Source of the DNA: Icerya purchasi
Taxonomy: Eukaryota > Arthropoda > Insecta > Hemiptera > Monophlebidae
DNA: 64,000 nt
Reading direction: 5' to 3'
Assembly (NCBI GenBank): GCA_039619475.1
Contig: CM077115.1
Span: 295,555,756-295,619,755 of the forward strand
This document shows positions 11,761 to 25,144 of the stretch, one piece after another. Every line of letters starts with the position of its first letter. Positions within the stretch are counted from its first letter, which is position 1. The translations under genes and the position numbers were made by a program. The notes beneath the pieces are model-generated. The model saw nothing but the letters and a program-made list of their open reading frames with translations, had not been told where the DNA came from and searched no databases.

Positions 11761-12477
11761 AACTATGAAGGAATTCTCATACTTCTGACGGTATCATTCT
11801 CTCTATTCGATCTCTTGACTCTCCTTTGTTCTCGTCCCGTTCCATTCTCATAGACTTTCTACGTGTTCCTAGTCATTCCAATATTGAGGGCAATCACTCA
11901 GCTGACTCTCTGGCTCGCTTAGTCGCCCGCATTGGTCCTTTCTCGACTCTTTCCCTTCCTCAGACATTATTTCTCTATCACGCTTTAATCATTCCAGACT
12001 TTGGTCTGACATGTATTCATCTTTATTCTCTAATCATCATTCATACTCCGGTTTTTCCTACCTTGGTTTCATTCTATTCCTGTCTGTCGTCGTTCCACGG
12101 TTATTTCCTTAATTAGGCTTAGAATCAATCATTCTCTATTCTCTTCTTCTCGCTTTCGTTTTTCTTTAGCTCTTTCTCCTTTCTGCTCTCTTCACGCTTC
12201 TGAGCCTTCTTGTATTTGTGATCCAAATCAGCATCCTATTCGAATGTTCTGCACTCCTTAACGCTCCCTTCTTTATGCCCAACTTTTAGTTTTGGGTCTT
12301 CCTACTCCCTTTAACGCGCTACCTATATCCTATTCCGTTGCTGCTGTCCTTTGTCTTTTCCATTTCTGACCGCCTGGCTATTTAGTTCTATCTCTTAATT
12401 TTGCATGTTGTTGGGTTAAGGCCGCTGGCGCGCCCATGGTATAGGAAAAAGAAAAAAAAAAAAACTATGAAGGAATT
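11761..12477 (+). repeat. 15-bp target-site duplication flanking the I-like insertion
   Basis: AACTATGAAGGAATT is present exactly at 11761-11775 and at 12463-12477, the second copy immediately after an A-rich tail. Perfect duplications of this size are the expected product of target-primed reverse transcription. They fix the element borders at 11776 and about 12462. Confidence 0.85.
11776..12462 (+). mobile_element. 5'-truncated I-like non-LTR retrotransposon (RNase H end)
   Basis: Translation starts inside RNase H: DGIILSIRSLDSPLF, then IDFLRVPSHSNIEGNHSADS (H and final D of the RNase H site), then after a frame change LIRLRINHSLFSSSRFRFSL and a cysteine-containing tail CSLHASEPSCICDPNQH. 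These blocks align in order with the pol protein encoded on the minus strand at 27296-29215, so both belong to one broad group, although they are well diverged. The 3' end GCCGCTGGCGCGCCCATGG plus A-rich tail (12444-12462) is typical of I-type elements. The copy lacks RT and is frameshifted, so it is dead on arrival. Confidence 0.85.
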
Positions 12478-15400
12478 GTGTGCCATTTATGCGGATGACT
12501 AAATCACCGACAGCATCAAAAACTTTACCACCTCAGTCGGATAAATGAAAATAAAAGCCGAATTCCGTTAGCTACTTTGATACTTATGAAACACAAATGC
12601 TACAAATACACGGGCACGTTGAGCTAGTTACTAAAAATGGGGCTGCAATAAATTGCAAATCGGTATTACTATTTACGGTGCCAATCTCGCGCCTAATGTA
12701 CATCGTAAGTACTTGGCGATTTTGACCGGTAACGATGCGCTAGCTCAGTTAGGGGTTGCGCTAAGATAAGTACTGCGTGGATGCTTCGCTAGTAAATCTA
12801 CCACAAAAATTGATTTCTAGGTATTGGCAAGTTTTATGGGTACGCGCTAGGTTTCGTAATGGTTGCACAACGCTAGATTACGCTAGATCCTAGTTATGGG
12901 TTTAAAAAAAAAAAAAATGGAGCTACAGCTTGACAGAGCCTCAGTCACGGTATAATAAAAAAAAAAAAAAAAATGTCACTAACGTAGTTGGTTTAGAGTT
13001 CGTTTCAGCGGGATTCGGAATAATCCTGCCTGGTGAAAATATCGAAAATGACCCTGTGTGTCCATAACGATAACGTATTATTATGTCCGTAGTAAACGAT
13101 TTAAAAAAACAACGAACGGAATTTTGGGAAAAAAATAAAAATAAGTAATAAAAAACAAAAACAACCAGCGGAAGAGAGGGAAAAAAAAGCGACAAGTATA
13201 AACAATCGGATATTGTTGTCGAATGCGTGACATTATTATACTGACATAGAGTGGATGAAAATAATGCATACGCCGAAAAGTTGATGACGCGCACCTTCCA
13301 GTAAGCTTCACTAGGATTTTTTCCCTTTTGCGGCGTTGCCGCCTGCCACGGCAGTGAAATATTTCAACTGCTATTTTAATCGGTCTTTATCGAATTTATT
13401 ACATACGCGATTAGAGACTTTCGGCATTCTCTCTCTCTATTTATTATCAGCCTGACCTAGTTTCAGATAGGCATCGGTCTTCCGTCAGACGAACACGGCG
13501 AACTGTGTTTATTTTTCCGTACCAACTGCGGACGATGATCGGGGGGAGCTGCGGAATTTCGGGAAAACGGATTTTTAAATGAAAAGCCGGCAAAATGTAA
13601 ATAATGATTAAAATTTTCATTTAGAGCGACTAAAAGGTGATTTCGTCAATGCTGCAGCAGCGCAGAGGGTGTACACTATTTCCAGTGTTTATTAGACCGT
13701 GAAATGTTGCCGTAAAGTCACTTTGTATAATGGGCTGCTTTTTGTTTGAATCGTATCATTGCTCACACTTTAAGTAACAGTTGATCTGCCCGCATACCTG
13801 GCCAACCTCACGACGACCAATATTTCCATCTTTACCGACACGCAATCGACTATAAAATAAAAAAGGCCTATTTCTTTTTCTTTTTCTTTTTCTTTTTTTT
13901 TTTTTTTTTTTTTTTGTAGCACACCGTAATGCGGTGCAATTATATTTCTGAAAAAGTTACAAATCAAATTATTTCCAAATTAGCAAAAAAAAAAAACCCT
14001 GTTCAAATGGCGGCCCAATCCAACCGCTCGGATTAGCAAATTCTAAAGCTTGACTCTGAATTTCCCTGATGATTTCGACAGAAACGAAAATGAAATAACT
14101 TCGTAATTAAGTTCATTTTAATTATAATCACCATCGATTAAAATACGTAACGGTGAACGCCAAAGAAATCGGTGACAGAGTAATTGCCCAATTAACCCCG
14201 TAAACAGAAGCGATTCGATTATTATAAATATATAAAAAACCGATTGAACGCTAAAAATGAACGCTAAAAACGAACTCTAAAAAAAAAGGGACGCCATTTT
14301 CATCTTTTAAAATGTTTAACACAAAGAACGCATTTTAAAATGCTGACGCTAGGAGCTTTTCCGCGATTTTCAATTTTTTCCGGCAATTGACACGCGTTCT
14401 TTTTCTAATTTCCAAGTTAAAATTCCGAAAAATATTTTAATAATTTCATCTTAATCCCTGCGTAACAACTCCTAATACACACACTTCGTAAATATTAAAG
14501 ATCCCAAATGAAAACGACGCAAAAAATTTACAACCAATCGTTCTACTGAATTTTTTTTTACCTACTATATAAAAGTACCTCGGAAACAACTGCACTTAAT
14601 CCTCTTAAATAGCACAACACTAGCTAATAATTTTTTTCGCATATAAATCACAATAAGAATTTTCGTTTATCACGATTACCACCCGAAAGCCGGTCGAAAA
14701 CTTATAAAAGTAGTTTCAAATAGTTCGAAGTAGGGGCGACGACAACGAAATTGAAAAAGTTCAAGGCGATATATTTTTCTGCCATAAATGCCGGTCACTT
14801 GCGATTTAAAGACAATTAATCAATGGGTACATAAAAATAAATAAAAATGTATACGAATAAAAATCCTTTTTTTTTTTTTTTTTTTGGAATGATTGTAGAA
14901 TCTGAAGCAATTACCTAATCATTTTAATATATATATGCATGTGTATATGTATATATTTTTTTCCACTCCAAATGAATTCTAACTAATGAGGGAAAATTAA
15001 GAAACCTCTTATCAGCGAACGAACAAAATTTACATTTTCACCGGATAGTAACAAAGAAAAAAAAAGAAAACAGGAAGTAATTCCATTAATAAAGCAAGCA
15101 ACTGTAGTAATATCACGCTTCTGTATATATATATATAGCTTCTTCTTCCTCCGTTTTAACTATATTAATTTATAAATAGATGATGTATTGTTTTTATATT
15201 GATATTGTATCAGTATTTTTGAATTTTTATTCTTAATTCTACTTTGTAATTTGTTCATGTCTAGTCTTGAAATATTCAGCACATTATAAGCACGTGATTA
15301 ATACGACAATGAAAACTATATTACTTTCGACTACAATATGGAACAGTTAAAACTAATATCGACACATCGATGCCGCATTTATTTCATATTATTTCCCTTC

Positions 15401-16045
15401 GGATGTGATATTTTTAGTAAACCTTACATGTGGAGCAATTAAAAATGAAGACAGAATCAGCGTACGGAAATAGTCAGTGCGTAAAGTCAGAAGAAAGAAA
15501 AAAACCAATAGATCGGTGAGAAGGTTCCTCCTCGATGATGTGATGGAAAATAAAAAATCACTTGCGCGTCGTAGTAAAGGTTAAATGTCTCCCTTGGCAG
15601 GGGGAGAAAAATTGTACCTTGTGGGGATGAAAGTTCAATATAAATCTGTCACCACACTCGAATAATGAGTAACTTTTATCGTGGATATAATAATGTTTCA
15701 CGCTTTTATACTTTCAGCAGAATTATCAAAGTCCCGAGGTATTCTCGTTTATAGTAAAGATTTTCGCGTCCGACTGACGGTAACGAAATATGGAGCTTAA
15801 TCATTTTAATTAATAAAGCAGCACTATATTAATTGAAGTAACAAAGCGTATACTTACGAATATGTAATTTCGTTTATTACGATTTCACAATAATTTTCAA
15901 TGGAAAATGCGCAGAGCCCGCCAAGAAGCAGCACACTGGGAATCGACACATTCGTGTTCACTACTTGTCGAGACATTCATTCTCTGACCACATTAAAAAG
16001 GTTTTTACATCTCGGTACTGACTTTATTTTAGGTTATGTACGACA
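12478..16045. other. No recognisable gene
   Basis: AT-rich sequence with A runs at 12903-12916 and 12958-12973, a T-rich tract (13868-13915, CTTTTT units then T), a T run at 14869-14885 and TATA microsatellites at about 14930-14955 and 15125-15137. Open frames here are low complexity. Nothing resembles an exon, RNA gene or mobile element with confidence. Confidence 0.5.
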
Positions 16046-16613
16046 CAAATTTCTCTTTTTCTTCTTCTTCTTCGGGTGCCGTACGCTACATAGCGCGTTG
16101 GCGATCACTATCCCATTTGTCCACGTAGTTCGCCGGTCACCGCCAGTCGGAAAATGGTCTCCGCGTCTTCAATTCCATATTCCATTGACGCAGATTTCGG
16201 AGCCATGAGTGCCGCTTCCGCCCAATTCCCCGGTTTCCTTCCATTCTGCCAGTTATCACTAGTTTTGGAATTACATATTTCTGTCCTCGCAAAATGTGTC
16301 CCAGATAGGCAGCTTTCCTGGCTTTAATGGTCTCCATGATTTCTCTTTCTACTGCGGCGGCACGTTTCATTACTTCCGCGTTCGAGACCTTTTCTATCCA
16401 TGGTATACGCAGCATTCTCCGCAGTAACCATATTTCGCAGGCCTCCAGACGATTCATAGACCTGACTTTCAATGACCAAGTCTCCTCAGCCCCATATAGC
16501 AATACCGGCCAGATGTAGCATTTGACTATTTTCATTTTCAGATTGAATGGTACGTCTCTACATGCTAAATACGCGCGCAATTTTCCGTATGTGCTTTTTA
16601 CCTGCCCTTCACA
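16046..16613 (-). pseudogene. Non-LTR reverse transcriptase C-terminus (fragment)
   Basis: The minus-strand frame from 16613 reads CEGQVKSTYGKLRAYLACRD, then KIVKCYIWPVLLYGAEETWS, LRRMLRIPW, AYLGHILRG and GRMEGNRGIGRKRHSWLRNL. This is the post-catalytic thumb/C-terminal region of a widespread insect non-LTR RT (LYG-ETW, LGHI-RG, G-I-GR-R-SW-L). The frame stops at 16137. A shifted frame then gives the usual ending ANALCSVRHPKKKKK, merging with a GAA-rich tail at 16046-16068. The catalytic FADD part is missing (5' truncation) and there is a late frameshift. A RTE- or jockey-group origin is likely but not fixed. Confidence 0.8.
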
Positions 16614-19600
16614 TCACGTAAATGTTTTTGTTAAGCAATAATATGTATCATTCCATTGTTGCATACAGTGTTATCATCTTATTTTAATTAATTAAGACAA
16701 TTTAATAATTGATTTAATCACGTTTAATCCACGTCATTTCATATTTTCATGCAAAAAGAAAAAAAGCGTTGACTGGGACATAAAACACGTGTCAATAAAA
16801 TTTTCCATTTGATATTTATTTACACATATTTCCCCTTTTTCATTAGAAATTTCCGGGAACATTCTGATCATAATTACTCCGTATCGTTTTTAGACGAGAA
16901 TAATCTCAGCGAAACTCTGTACGGTTTCCGATTAAGTTCTAACAACGGGTAGGGAGTTCGATTTTTAGTCCAACTTTGAGTAAGCTCTTGTGTCTCATTA
17001 AGAGGCACGAAAAAAACATCGAAATACGATAGGACCTCGCGGACATAAAAATGTCGCGGGAGTGAAAAGTCCCACATAATATATAAACGTAATATCATAT
17101 CCAAATTTCAAGATCTGCCTAATTTTCGAGGCCTTAAAAAGATCGAACCGGAACCCGGAGAATTTTGGAAACTGAAAACGACCGTAACGAGGCCGTCTGT
17201 TTGCTCTATTTCCATCGGCTAAAATCCCCTCCCGTTTTACTTTCACTCAGTCATGGTGAGGAAAAGTAAAAAAAGGAAAAAAAAGAAAAGCCTTAATTGT
17301 ACTTTTGTAAAAAAAAATGTTATAACTCGTAATAAATATTTGAAAAATTGAACATTCAACTACCGACCCCCGGTCGATTTAGTTACTAGCGACAGATGAT
17401 AAAATATTAATATAATTAAAAAAAGAACTTTTAATAATTAGCCTGCCGGGGCTAATAAGGGAAAAAGAAGAACAAAATAATTTTCCGAAACAGTAGTTCG
17501 GCAACATTAATTTTTATGCTACCGTCGTCGTAACTCATCTTCGACGCAATTCGATGCAACATTGCAGTTCAACTTTTTTATGGCACTACACACATTCTGC
17601 TAAGAATTGACGCCCGTTAATGCGGCCCGTGTCTGTGTACCTAGGCGTATTTTCAAGGTTACTTTGAAATTTTACAAATATCATCCGCAAAATTTCAATT
17701 CGCTGTTTCTGATTCGGCGCACCTGTTACGACACCATAACGTGTCTATATTAAAATGATTCCAATATATGAAAATATTTCGAAAACACACGAATAATATA
17801 ACAATAGGTTGTTTTTATTTTTCGGCTGTTTTTGTATTTTTCCCCTTTTCATCAGAACTGCGTTGCTGGTGATTTTCGCGACGAATGCAATAAGACAAAA
17901 AACGATAAAAACAAGCTCAGTCAAGTACGATATCTCATGCGCTGAGTATTTTCCGTCAAATTAAAGATAAAACTATAATTTACATATTTACACAATAGCT
18001 TAATTCAAAACGAAGAAATCGAACTTTCAAGAATTTTCCAATAAGAATACCGATAATATAAATTAGAATACATACACAGCGCCATAGATATTACCATACT
18101 GGTAATATACGCACCCCAATGGCCCACATCCTCATCAGAGTGTTCCATTATCGCCCTATCTGTATATTTTACAATCGTCATTAACATTTACTGAAAATTA
18201 CATACCGCAATTAAAAGTTATACACATTTCTCGGTTGATATTCAAACATAATATTTTATAGAAAATGCGCCAACAATGTGAAATAACGATTATTTATTTA
18301 GTAAGGACATTTGTTTAAATAAATTTCCATTTTCAATTTTATTAATATTCTCTTTTTCTACGATGTTTTTTTCAATCATAATTTTAAAAACGATAAAATA
18401 CTCCTTTGGAAGAATGTAATACGTTTAACGAAAAATAAACGCGCAACCTTTCACTAACTCGAAGCGGACGTCTGTACTAATTTCAAGCTCGCTTGTTAGG
18501 AGGAATAAAAAAATATGGAATATTTAGTTAAATCCTTTTCTTACCCCTTTTATTAGTTCTTTTTTTTTTTTTTTTTTTTAAATTTTGGTTTCGTTCTATA
18601 ATAATGCTAGAGCGTTAACGTTACACTTGGTTAATAATTATTTCCTTTCCTATTGTTTGAATATTTAAATGTGTATATCACGGCCTTTCAGACAAAAAAA
18701 CGTCTACAGCCTTTACGTGAGAAACGCTGTTGACCATTCCGTTGGCCAACTAAAAACCAAACGTTATTTCATTTCTTACGCAATCATGCGATGGAGAACC
18801 GTGCCGATAACTACGATTGACAGCGCCCTTGGGTTTAGTGTCTGACCGAATATCAACCGAACCTTCAACTTTAACCGAAACTTTGGTCGTAATGCTTTCT
18901 TTTACACCATTTCGTGCTTTTTAAAGATGGAACGCTATTACATATTTGAATTCATTAAACAATGACCACCCGTTACTCTTAAAGACAGATACAATACATA
19001 TTGAAACGAAATGGTTTCTCCTCAGGGATATAGACAAACGATGGAACCCGCTCAATTTACCTGATCCTTTATACACTACCATTCGGTTTAAATTTCAAAA
19101 ATTCCTTTCAACAGAAACAAGAAACACGTTTCCGGCAAAACAGTGAAAATGGAAGACCTTCTCTTAAAATATTTGCTTTTTGAAGTTTACGTTATTTCAT
19201 AAAAACCGATTCGTTTTTAACAGACAATAAATAGAGAAATGACCGTTGTTTTTGAATTATAATATTAGACTGTTTAATTACGATGACTATTACTTGGGTA
19301 AATTTTTATTTTTTTTCGAAAAAAAAAATTATTATACAATAGGCGTATTTGAATGTCCAACTTTTCCGTATTCGCTAGTATCTTTTACATATTAGCGTCA
19401 AGTAAAAAACCGAAGTCAGACCGAGCAACAAGACAGTTAAGAAACGAAGTCGAAATAGAATGAGAAAAAAGTAAGTCGCGGTTGTTAAAGTACAGAAAAG
19501 AAACAGAGAAGCGAGTACCAGTAGCGGATCAAGCTCATTCAGACTAATCGGTATATAATGGAACGGCGCTGAAGATGTTTCACTGAAATCATTTGGGCAG

Positions 19601-21433
19601 AGAACGGTGACATTCGATGACGGCTTTTTTTTCTCCGACTCATCAACAGAGCAGATTTGCCAAAAAACAATTAGCGGACAAGAAAGAGTCGGGGTTATAC
19701 AATCCGATCTTAGATATCGTTAATATAATGAATTTAGTAGCAGAGATAACGAACGGAAGAAGAGAAATATAAGAATATAAGGAAAGATGAGAGAGATCGG
19801 AGGAATAGTAGAGGAAATTATTATTGAAGGAAATTCTGTACGACCAAAATGTGAACCGTGACGAAGAGAGAAATAAAGGGAAGAATAGGAATTTTACTAG
19901 GAATACAGAGGCCGGTTTTCAAAAATCAACAGGTAGAGGAATGAGTGAGAGAACGCGAGATTCGCGAGATTTGAAAAATATTCGATTTCACGGATTATAA
20001 ACTTTTACAATTTCTAATGTGGTTTTTCACCCGAAATTCGGCGCATTTAAAATGTTAAAAATGCTGCAAGTGTATTCGCCAGCATCAGAGCTGTTTTAAT
20101 TCGATAAACAGAATAAAAAAAAAAAAAAAAAAAAACAAACAAAATTAGTCTACGACATTTAAAATTCTCTACATGCCGATCAACCGAGGCTATCTGACGA
20201 AACGAAAGTCCGATAAAAAATCACAAATCCCACCCCACCCCCCCAATACAGGCACTTAATAGACGCCCCAATGTTTAACGATCTGTAGATACACGAAACA
20301 TTTTTCTTTAACAGATTCATTTTTTATTTATTTACTTTAGTTTTTTTCTTTTTTTTTTTTTTTTTTGCTTTCAAATGTTGGACAAAAAATAGAAAGTAAT
20401 ATAATGATTTTGAAATAATTTTCTAGTTTATTAGTACAAATTGGAACTGGTACGACATAATGCAGGAGTCTCACGTGTTAATACGCACAAGCTAATGATC
20501 AAGCACCGGCTTATCTGTTACACGGTTAATGTAGAAAATACAAGCGTCCAACGCGATTATCACGTAAAGAAAACGTGATTTTTTTATTTGTCAAATGGAT
20601 GAGAGAGAATCTCCATTGTGGCAGGCTAACAATAAGGCGCAGATTACCTTTTTTTTTTGCGATCCACGCGCAAATGAAGAAGTGATAATAATTAACCGAA
20701 CACGCTGATTTTAATTGGAGGCTGTGTTATATATTATAATCTGAATGTGCATTAAAGCGGTACGCTACCTCATTTCCTCCTTTGCAATCTCAGAGACGCC
20801 TTTAAAAGAATTAAATTTCATCCAGTACAACTCATTTATGCCATCTCCGTTAACATATTTACGCTACACTTGGCGCATAGCTGAGAGTAAACACAAATAA
20901 ACAAATGACGTGTATTTAACAAACTGTTACAATCTCTACGAATATGTATATCGTAAGAATCGCGCATCTGGGTAGGCCTGCAGGAAACAGAAATAAAAAA
21001 AAAAAAAAACGATGCAAATTAAATTACCAGAAAAAAAAATAAAACACCGTCAAAATGCGACCGAAGAAAAGTGATAAAAGCAAAAAATAAAGCATAAATT
21101 GATAAATGAATGAAAAAGAAAATACTGATAGAAATGCATCACATTTCATCCTTCCACGTCCATGTACCTTTTATATTTCCATTGAGTTTTTTTTTTTTTT
21201 TTTGGTTTTTTTCACTTGACAAAAGGAAGGCTAGTGCATTTTTTTTATTTTTAAGGTATTAAGAAATAGCGAGCACCGAGAATTATTCGGCAACAACCAT
21301 TTCACGTCACGTGTAATTTTTGGATGTTACGATTATTCGAATATATACGAAACTAGAGTCTGAGACGTGGATCAGTCTGCTCAAATCTTATTATTTCCTT
21401 TATTGAAAACAGCATACACAAGCACGGACCGCA
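16614..21433. other. No recognisable gene
   Basis: AT-rich interval with T runs (18558-18580, 20341-20366, 21186-21203) and an A run (20115-20136). It contains the first copy of a diverged pair of repeats at about 17912-18013 (see separate entry). The open frame at 18005-18187 and others have no recognisable motifs. Confidence 0.5.
17912..18013 (+). repeat. Diverged dispersed repeat, copy A
   Basis: Contains CTCATGCGCTGAG followed by AATTTACATATTTACACAATA. A related stretch lies at about 23976-24077, with TTCATGCGCTGAG and ATATTTATATTTACATAATA in the same order and orientation, preceded in both by ACAAG(C/T)TCAGTCA. The similarity runs about 100 bp with scattered differences. No coding capacity was found, and the family is unknown. 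Confidence 0.45.
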
Positions 21434-21868
21434 TTTGTGATCAAGGCCGTGTCCACGGGGTGTTTTTTGGGGGTTAACCTCCCCCCGCCCCATAAGAACT
21501 GAAATAGTTATTATGAATACACAAAAATCTGAAAAAAATCAAAAATTTAAATATTGATTTTTTAGGGTGTTCTTACCTACTTTAAAAGAAAAAAAGAAAA
21601 AATATCCTCCATATTATTTTTAGGTACTTCATTAATATCTTAAGAAAAAAACTTTTTATTACGAATATAATCAATAACATATGTGTAATTTTTATTAATA
21701 TTCATATACGGGGTAATTCATTTATGTAAATTATTAATATATAAATCAAAATGATGGAAATTATTAATAGTATGAATATTAGTGAAAAATGTATTGTTAT
21801 TTATAAATCATGCGTAGAAAATTTTCAAACCCCGCGTTCAAAATTCTGGGCACGGGCCTGTTTATGAT
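21434..21868. repeat. 8-bp target-site duplications of hAT-like MITE
   Basis: TTTGTGAT at 21434-21441 and TTTATGAT at 21861-21868 match at seven of eight positions. They directly abut the CAAGGCCGTG and CACGGGCCTG ends of the enclosed element. An 8-bp duplication is the hAT signature. Confidence 0.65.
21442..21860. mobile_element. hAT-like MITE, 419 bp
   Basis: The left end CAAGGCCGTGTCCACGGGG and the right end, which reads CAGGCCCGTGCCCAG on the opposite strand, form imperfect terminal inverted repeats of about 14 bp. The interior is AT-rich after a short CCCCCCGCCCC patch and encodes nothing. With the flanking 8-bp near-identical duplications, this fits a non-autonomous hAT element that needs transposase in trans. 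Confidence 0.65.
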
Positions 21869-24800
21869 ATATTAAATATGTTTATCCCGGGAAAGCGTGT
21901 CAAGCGATTCTTCTTTAAAAATTCATGCAACGATCACTGGTACACGAAAAGGTTGGTTACTAGTAGTCGGGCGTCTTTTGAATGACTTCGGTTTTATCGG
22001 GATTAATTTTAATTTTGTCACTTTTTTTTTTTAAAAACGATTCAATTTTATCGTAGCTTTTGTTTTAATTTTTAATAGCATCGATTCCGTGTGATGAGCA
22101 AAATATTACGCGGGATCCGACAAGGCTATCTGAACCACTTTTAGAGAAGGTGTACTTAAGTATAACACAGTTAAATAGGTAAATGATATTTAAATGTCAC
22201 GTGGTGTCTAAAGCCTTTCCAATGGAAGAGGAAAGCATACTGCGAAATATTACAGGATTAAAAAATCTTTTTAAACTTGAGCGCAGGAAATCTAATTTGT
22301 AGAGGTAGCTAGTAGAAATGAAATTAAGAAGATCGAAGTTGGCGAGTGGAGTCAGTAACCGAGAATGGTTTGTACAAAACAGGCATTTAGCTTTTACGGT
22401 AGATCGGATCAATTAGCCACGACAACAGCTTTATATTCCATTAAAAGCGCGCTCCATTACTTTTATTTATTTTAGAACTCATCAACCATGGGCATTAACC
22501 GAACCCGCTGTTAATTCTCCTCCCAATAATATTCAAACCGAGAGTTCTACTCGAACCGTACGTAAGAGGCCACGGTTGCTGGCCAGAGGAGTTACAAACG
22601 ATAATTCCGATTTTGTAATCGAATCAGTTAACTCCGATAAAATATGTGCGATGCACTTAAAGTAGACAGATTCGTAATAGGAACAGAATTCAAAAGAAAA
22701 ACACAGAGGTTTAAGTGCAAAACAGTGATTACGTCGGAACGCCGTTGTTCCCGGAACTAATCGAGAGAATTGTGAATTTTAAATTTAAATAATTTCTAAA
22801 GCGTCACTAAAGGCAGCATTTATCCATTTAGGGTCTAACGAAACGATCTGGTCGTCAAGCAATCGATTAAAATTACTCTCATATGCGCAGGAGCATACTT
22901 TCCGGTTTTAGCATCCGATTAAAGCCTCGCGCATACTTTCAACGCACCTTTCTCACCTTTACTTCCAGACGAGCTAGGCGACAAATGGTATAATACTTGT
23001 TGATCGGTAAGCTAATCCGGCGAATTCCTCGTATTCGAAGATAAGGCTTACTGGTAAAAAGATGATAAAACAGGACCCTTTATTTTTCCTCATTATTTAT
23101 GATGCTCTTACACACTTACATTCTACGAATATTCATTCAAAGGTACAGACAGGCAGCATAAAAGGAAAACTTAAGAAGCCCGATGACGATGGCTGACCAT
23201 TAAAAATACGTTTCCTCCCGTACAAAAACACCGCGTCCGACAAGTTTATCTAGCTGCACGAATACGACATTCGGGTTTTCATTATCGAAATTTTATATAT
23301 TACATACACATCCTCACTCTCACACACACGCACACACGCGTATATGTAGAAACATGTATAGTGTATACACAATAAAGCTGGAAGATTTTCAGAGTCCAAG
23401 ACACATTCGGTGATTTAAGTTAAGCCAAGCGGAAGATGAGAAAAAAAGGAAATTATCTTTAGAGTAAAGTAGTTTCAGCAGACATAGCTAATTAACTACT
23501 CTATTTGCAACAGCGTAATTCCTGGCACGGAAATAAAAACACACCATCTGTGGCAGAGCATAGTTGGAAAGGATTTTTAACGACTTTAAACGCCTTCCGA
23601 TATAGCACCCTTCACAGTACTACGATAATTAAATCGATTCCACCGGCATCACACAAAGAGAAGTGTCTTATCCCCCCCCCCGACATGTAATTCTTTTGTT
23701 TTTGGTTTTTCTTTTTTCAAAATGCAAAAACAGAGATGAGCGCTAAGTAATTCTTTTTCGGTGCGTCATTAATCTAACATTCGACAATTCATTTTTAAAT
23801 AATTTTTTTGATTTCCAAGACTTTTAATGGTTTTTTTTAAAAAAAAAAAAAAAAAAAAAAGGAAAAAAACAGTTTATATTTATCGACCGCAATTGTTTAT
23901 TGAAAACGGCTAACGATTATTTTTCAACTGTCGTTCTGATAAGTCATCTCGAAAATAAATAAATACGAGTAAATAAACAAGTTCAGTCAGGCATGATGTT
24001 TCATGCGCTGAGGATTCCGTATGTCAAGTTAACGATTACTATCATATTTATATTTACATAATACTAAATTTGAAACAGCGAAATCTGATTTTTCGCACCG
24101 CAAAGAGAGAGAGAGAAAGAGAGAGAGAGACGTACTTTTTAGCACTTTTTTGCAATTGTCGCTATCTTCAAAAATTTCGTTAAGAAAATGAAATGCGTTT
24201 TTATTTATTTTTTTGCCGCCCAGGGTAATCGATTAGAATGAATTTATATCTATTGTTTTATTTAGAATTTCAATTGTAATTTATGATCCAATTTTGAAGT
24301 TTATAAGTCAGACCGTTCGTGAGTTATCGGATATTTTAATTGAATATTTTTTCGGTCCTTTCATTAGGATTCCGTAAGTCACATGTTACTTCGTCCTATA
24401 TGATTACATTAAAAACAGCAAAGAACGATCGGATAATTTTACAGCTTTGCAGTGCCATATAGCTGCAAAGCAGGTAAGGAAAACAGGAAAATTAATTAAA
24501 AACTTCACTCGGGACGAAATTCGAGACTAGTCTGTGAGAAACAGCTCTAGGTTCCGAAGCAATTTTCGGAATTTACGCGACTTACAAATGCTACTTCGCT
24601 GGCTAATAAATGCCTACATGCCGACATATATTTCGGTAGTTGGTAGTAGAAATTTGATCGACAAAAATATCGATATTTAAAATGTTTATTTCGGTTTTAA
24701 TCGATGGCGACACGGATGCGGAAGAAGATTAGACTGGACATAACACAATATCTATACTAAGTCTATAACATTAATCGTCTGTTGCGGTCTTTTTTTAAGA

Positions 24801-25142
24801 ATATAAATAAATTCCTCTTGCGCTGCGTTAAGGTCCGTAATTGACACCCACTCCCTCAAAAAAAAAAAAAAAAAAAGAAAATATCTTTTTGGGATCTATC
24901 CGATATTCACTAAGTAAAAATAGAAATTTTCTCTCGATTTTCTATCGGTGTGTCCTTTCGATTTGGTATTTCTTATTTTTAACAGTTGTGCTATGTATTT
25001 CCCAAGCATGCTTGTAAAAAGGCAGTATCGATAATTTTTTTTTAAAATAAATGAATATAAAAGCAGAGAACTGAAAACCGCCAAGGTTTTTACAATGCAT
25101 AAAAACATTCGTTTCAATAAAAGTTACAACCGCGTTAATACA
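21869..25142. other. No recognisable gene
   Basis: AT-rich interval with a GA-rich microsatellite (24104-24130), CA-rich repeats near 23310-23340, A runs (23839-23861, 24858-24876) and a C run of 10 at 23671-23680. The second copy of the diverged repeat lies at about 23976-24077. No exon or RNA gene is supported. Confidence 0.5.
23976..24077 (+). repeat. Diverged dispersed repeat, copy B
   Basis: Counterpart of the repeat at 17912-18013. It has the shared GCTGAG-centred block and a short internal palindrome, GCATGATGTTTCATGC. Confidence 0.45.
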
Positions 25143-25144
25143 TA

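Noticed and set aside
12478..12560. CAIYADD-like peptide after the I-like insertion
   Set aside because: A single short match to an RT-like YADD without neighbouring RT blocks.
15900..16208. Open frame opposite the RT fragment
   Set aside because: Overlaps the minus-strand RT remnant and its tail; it is a shadow frame.
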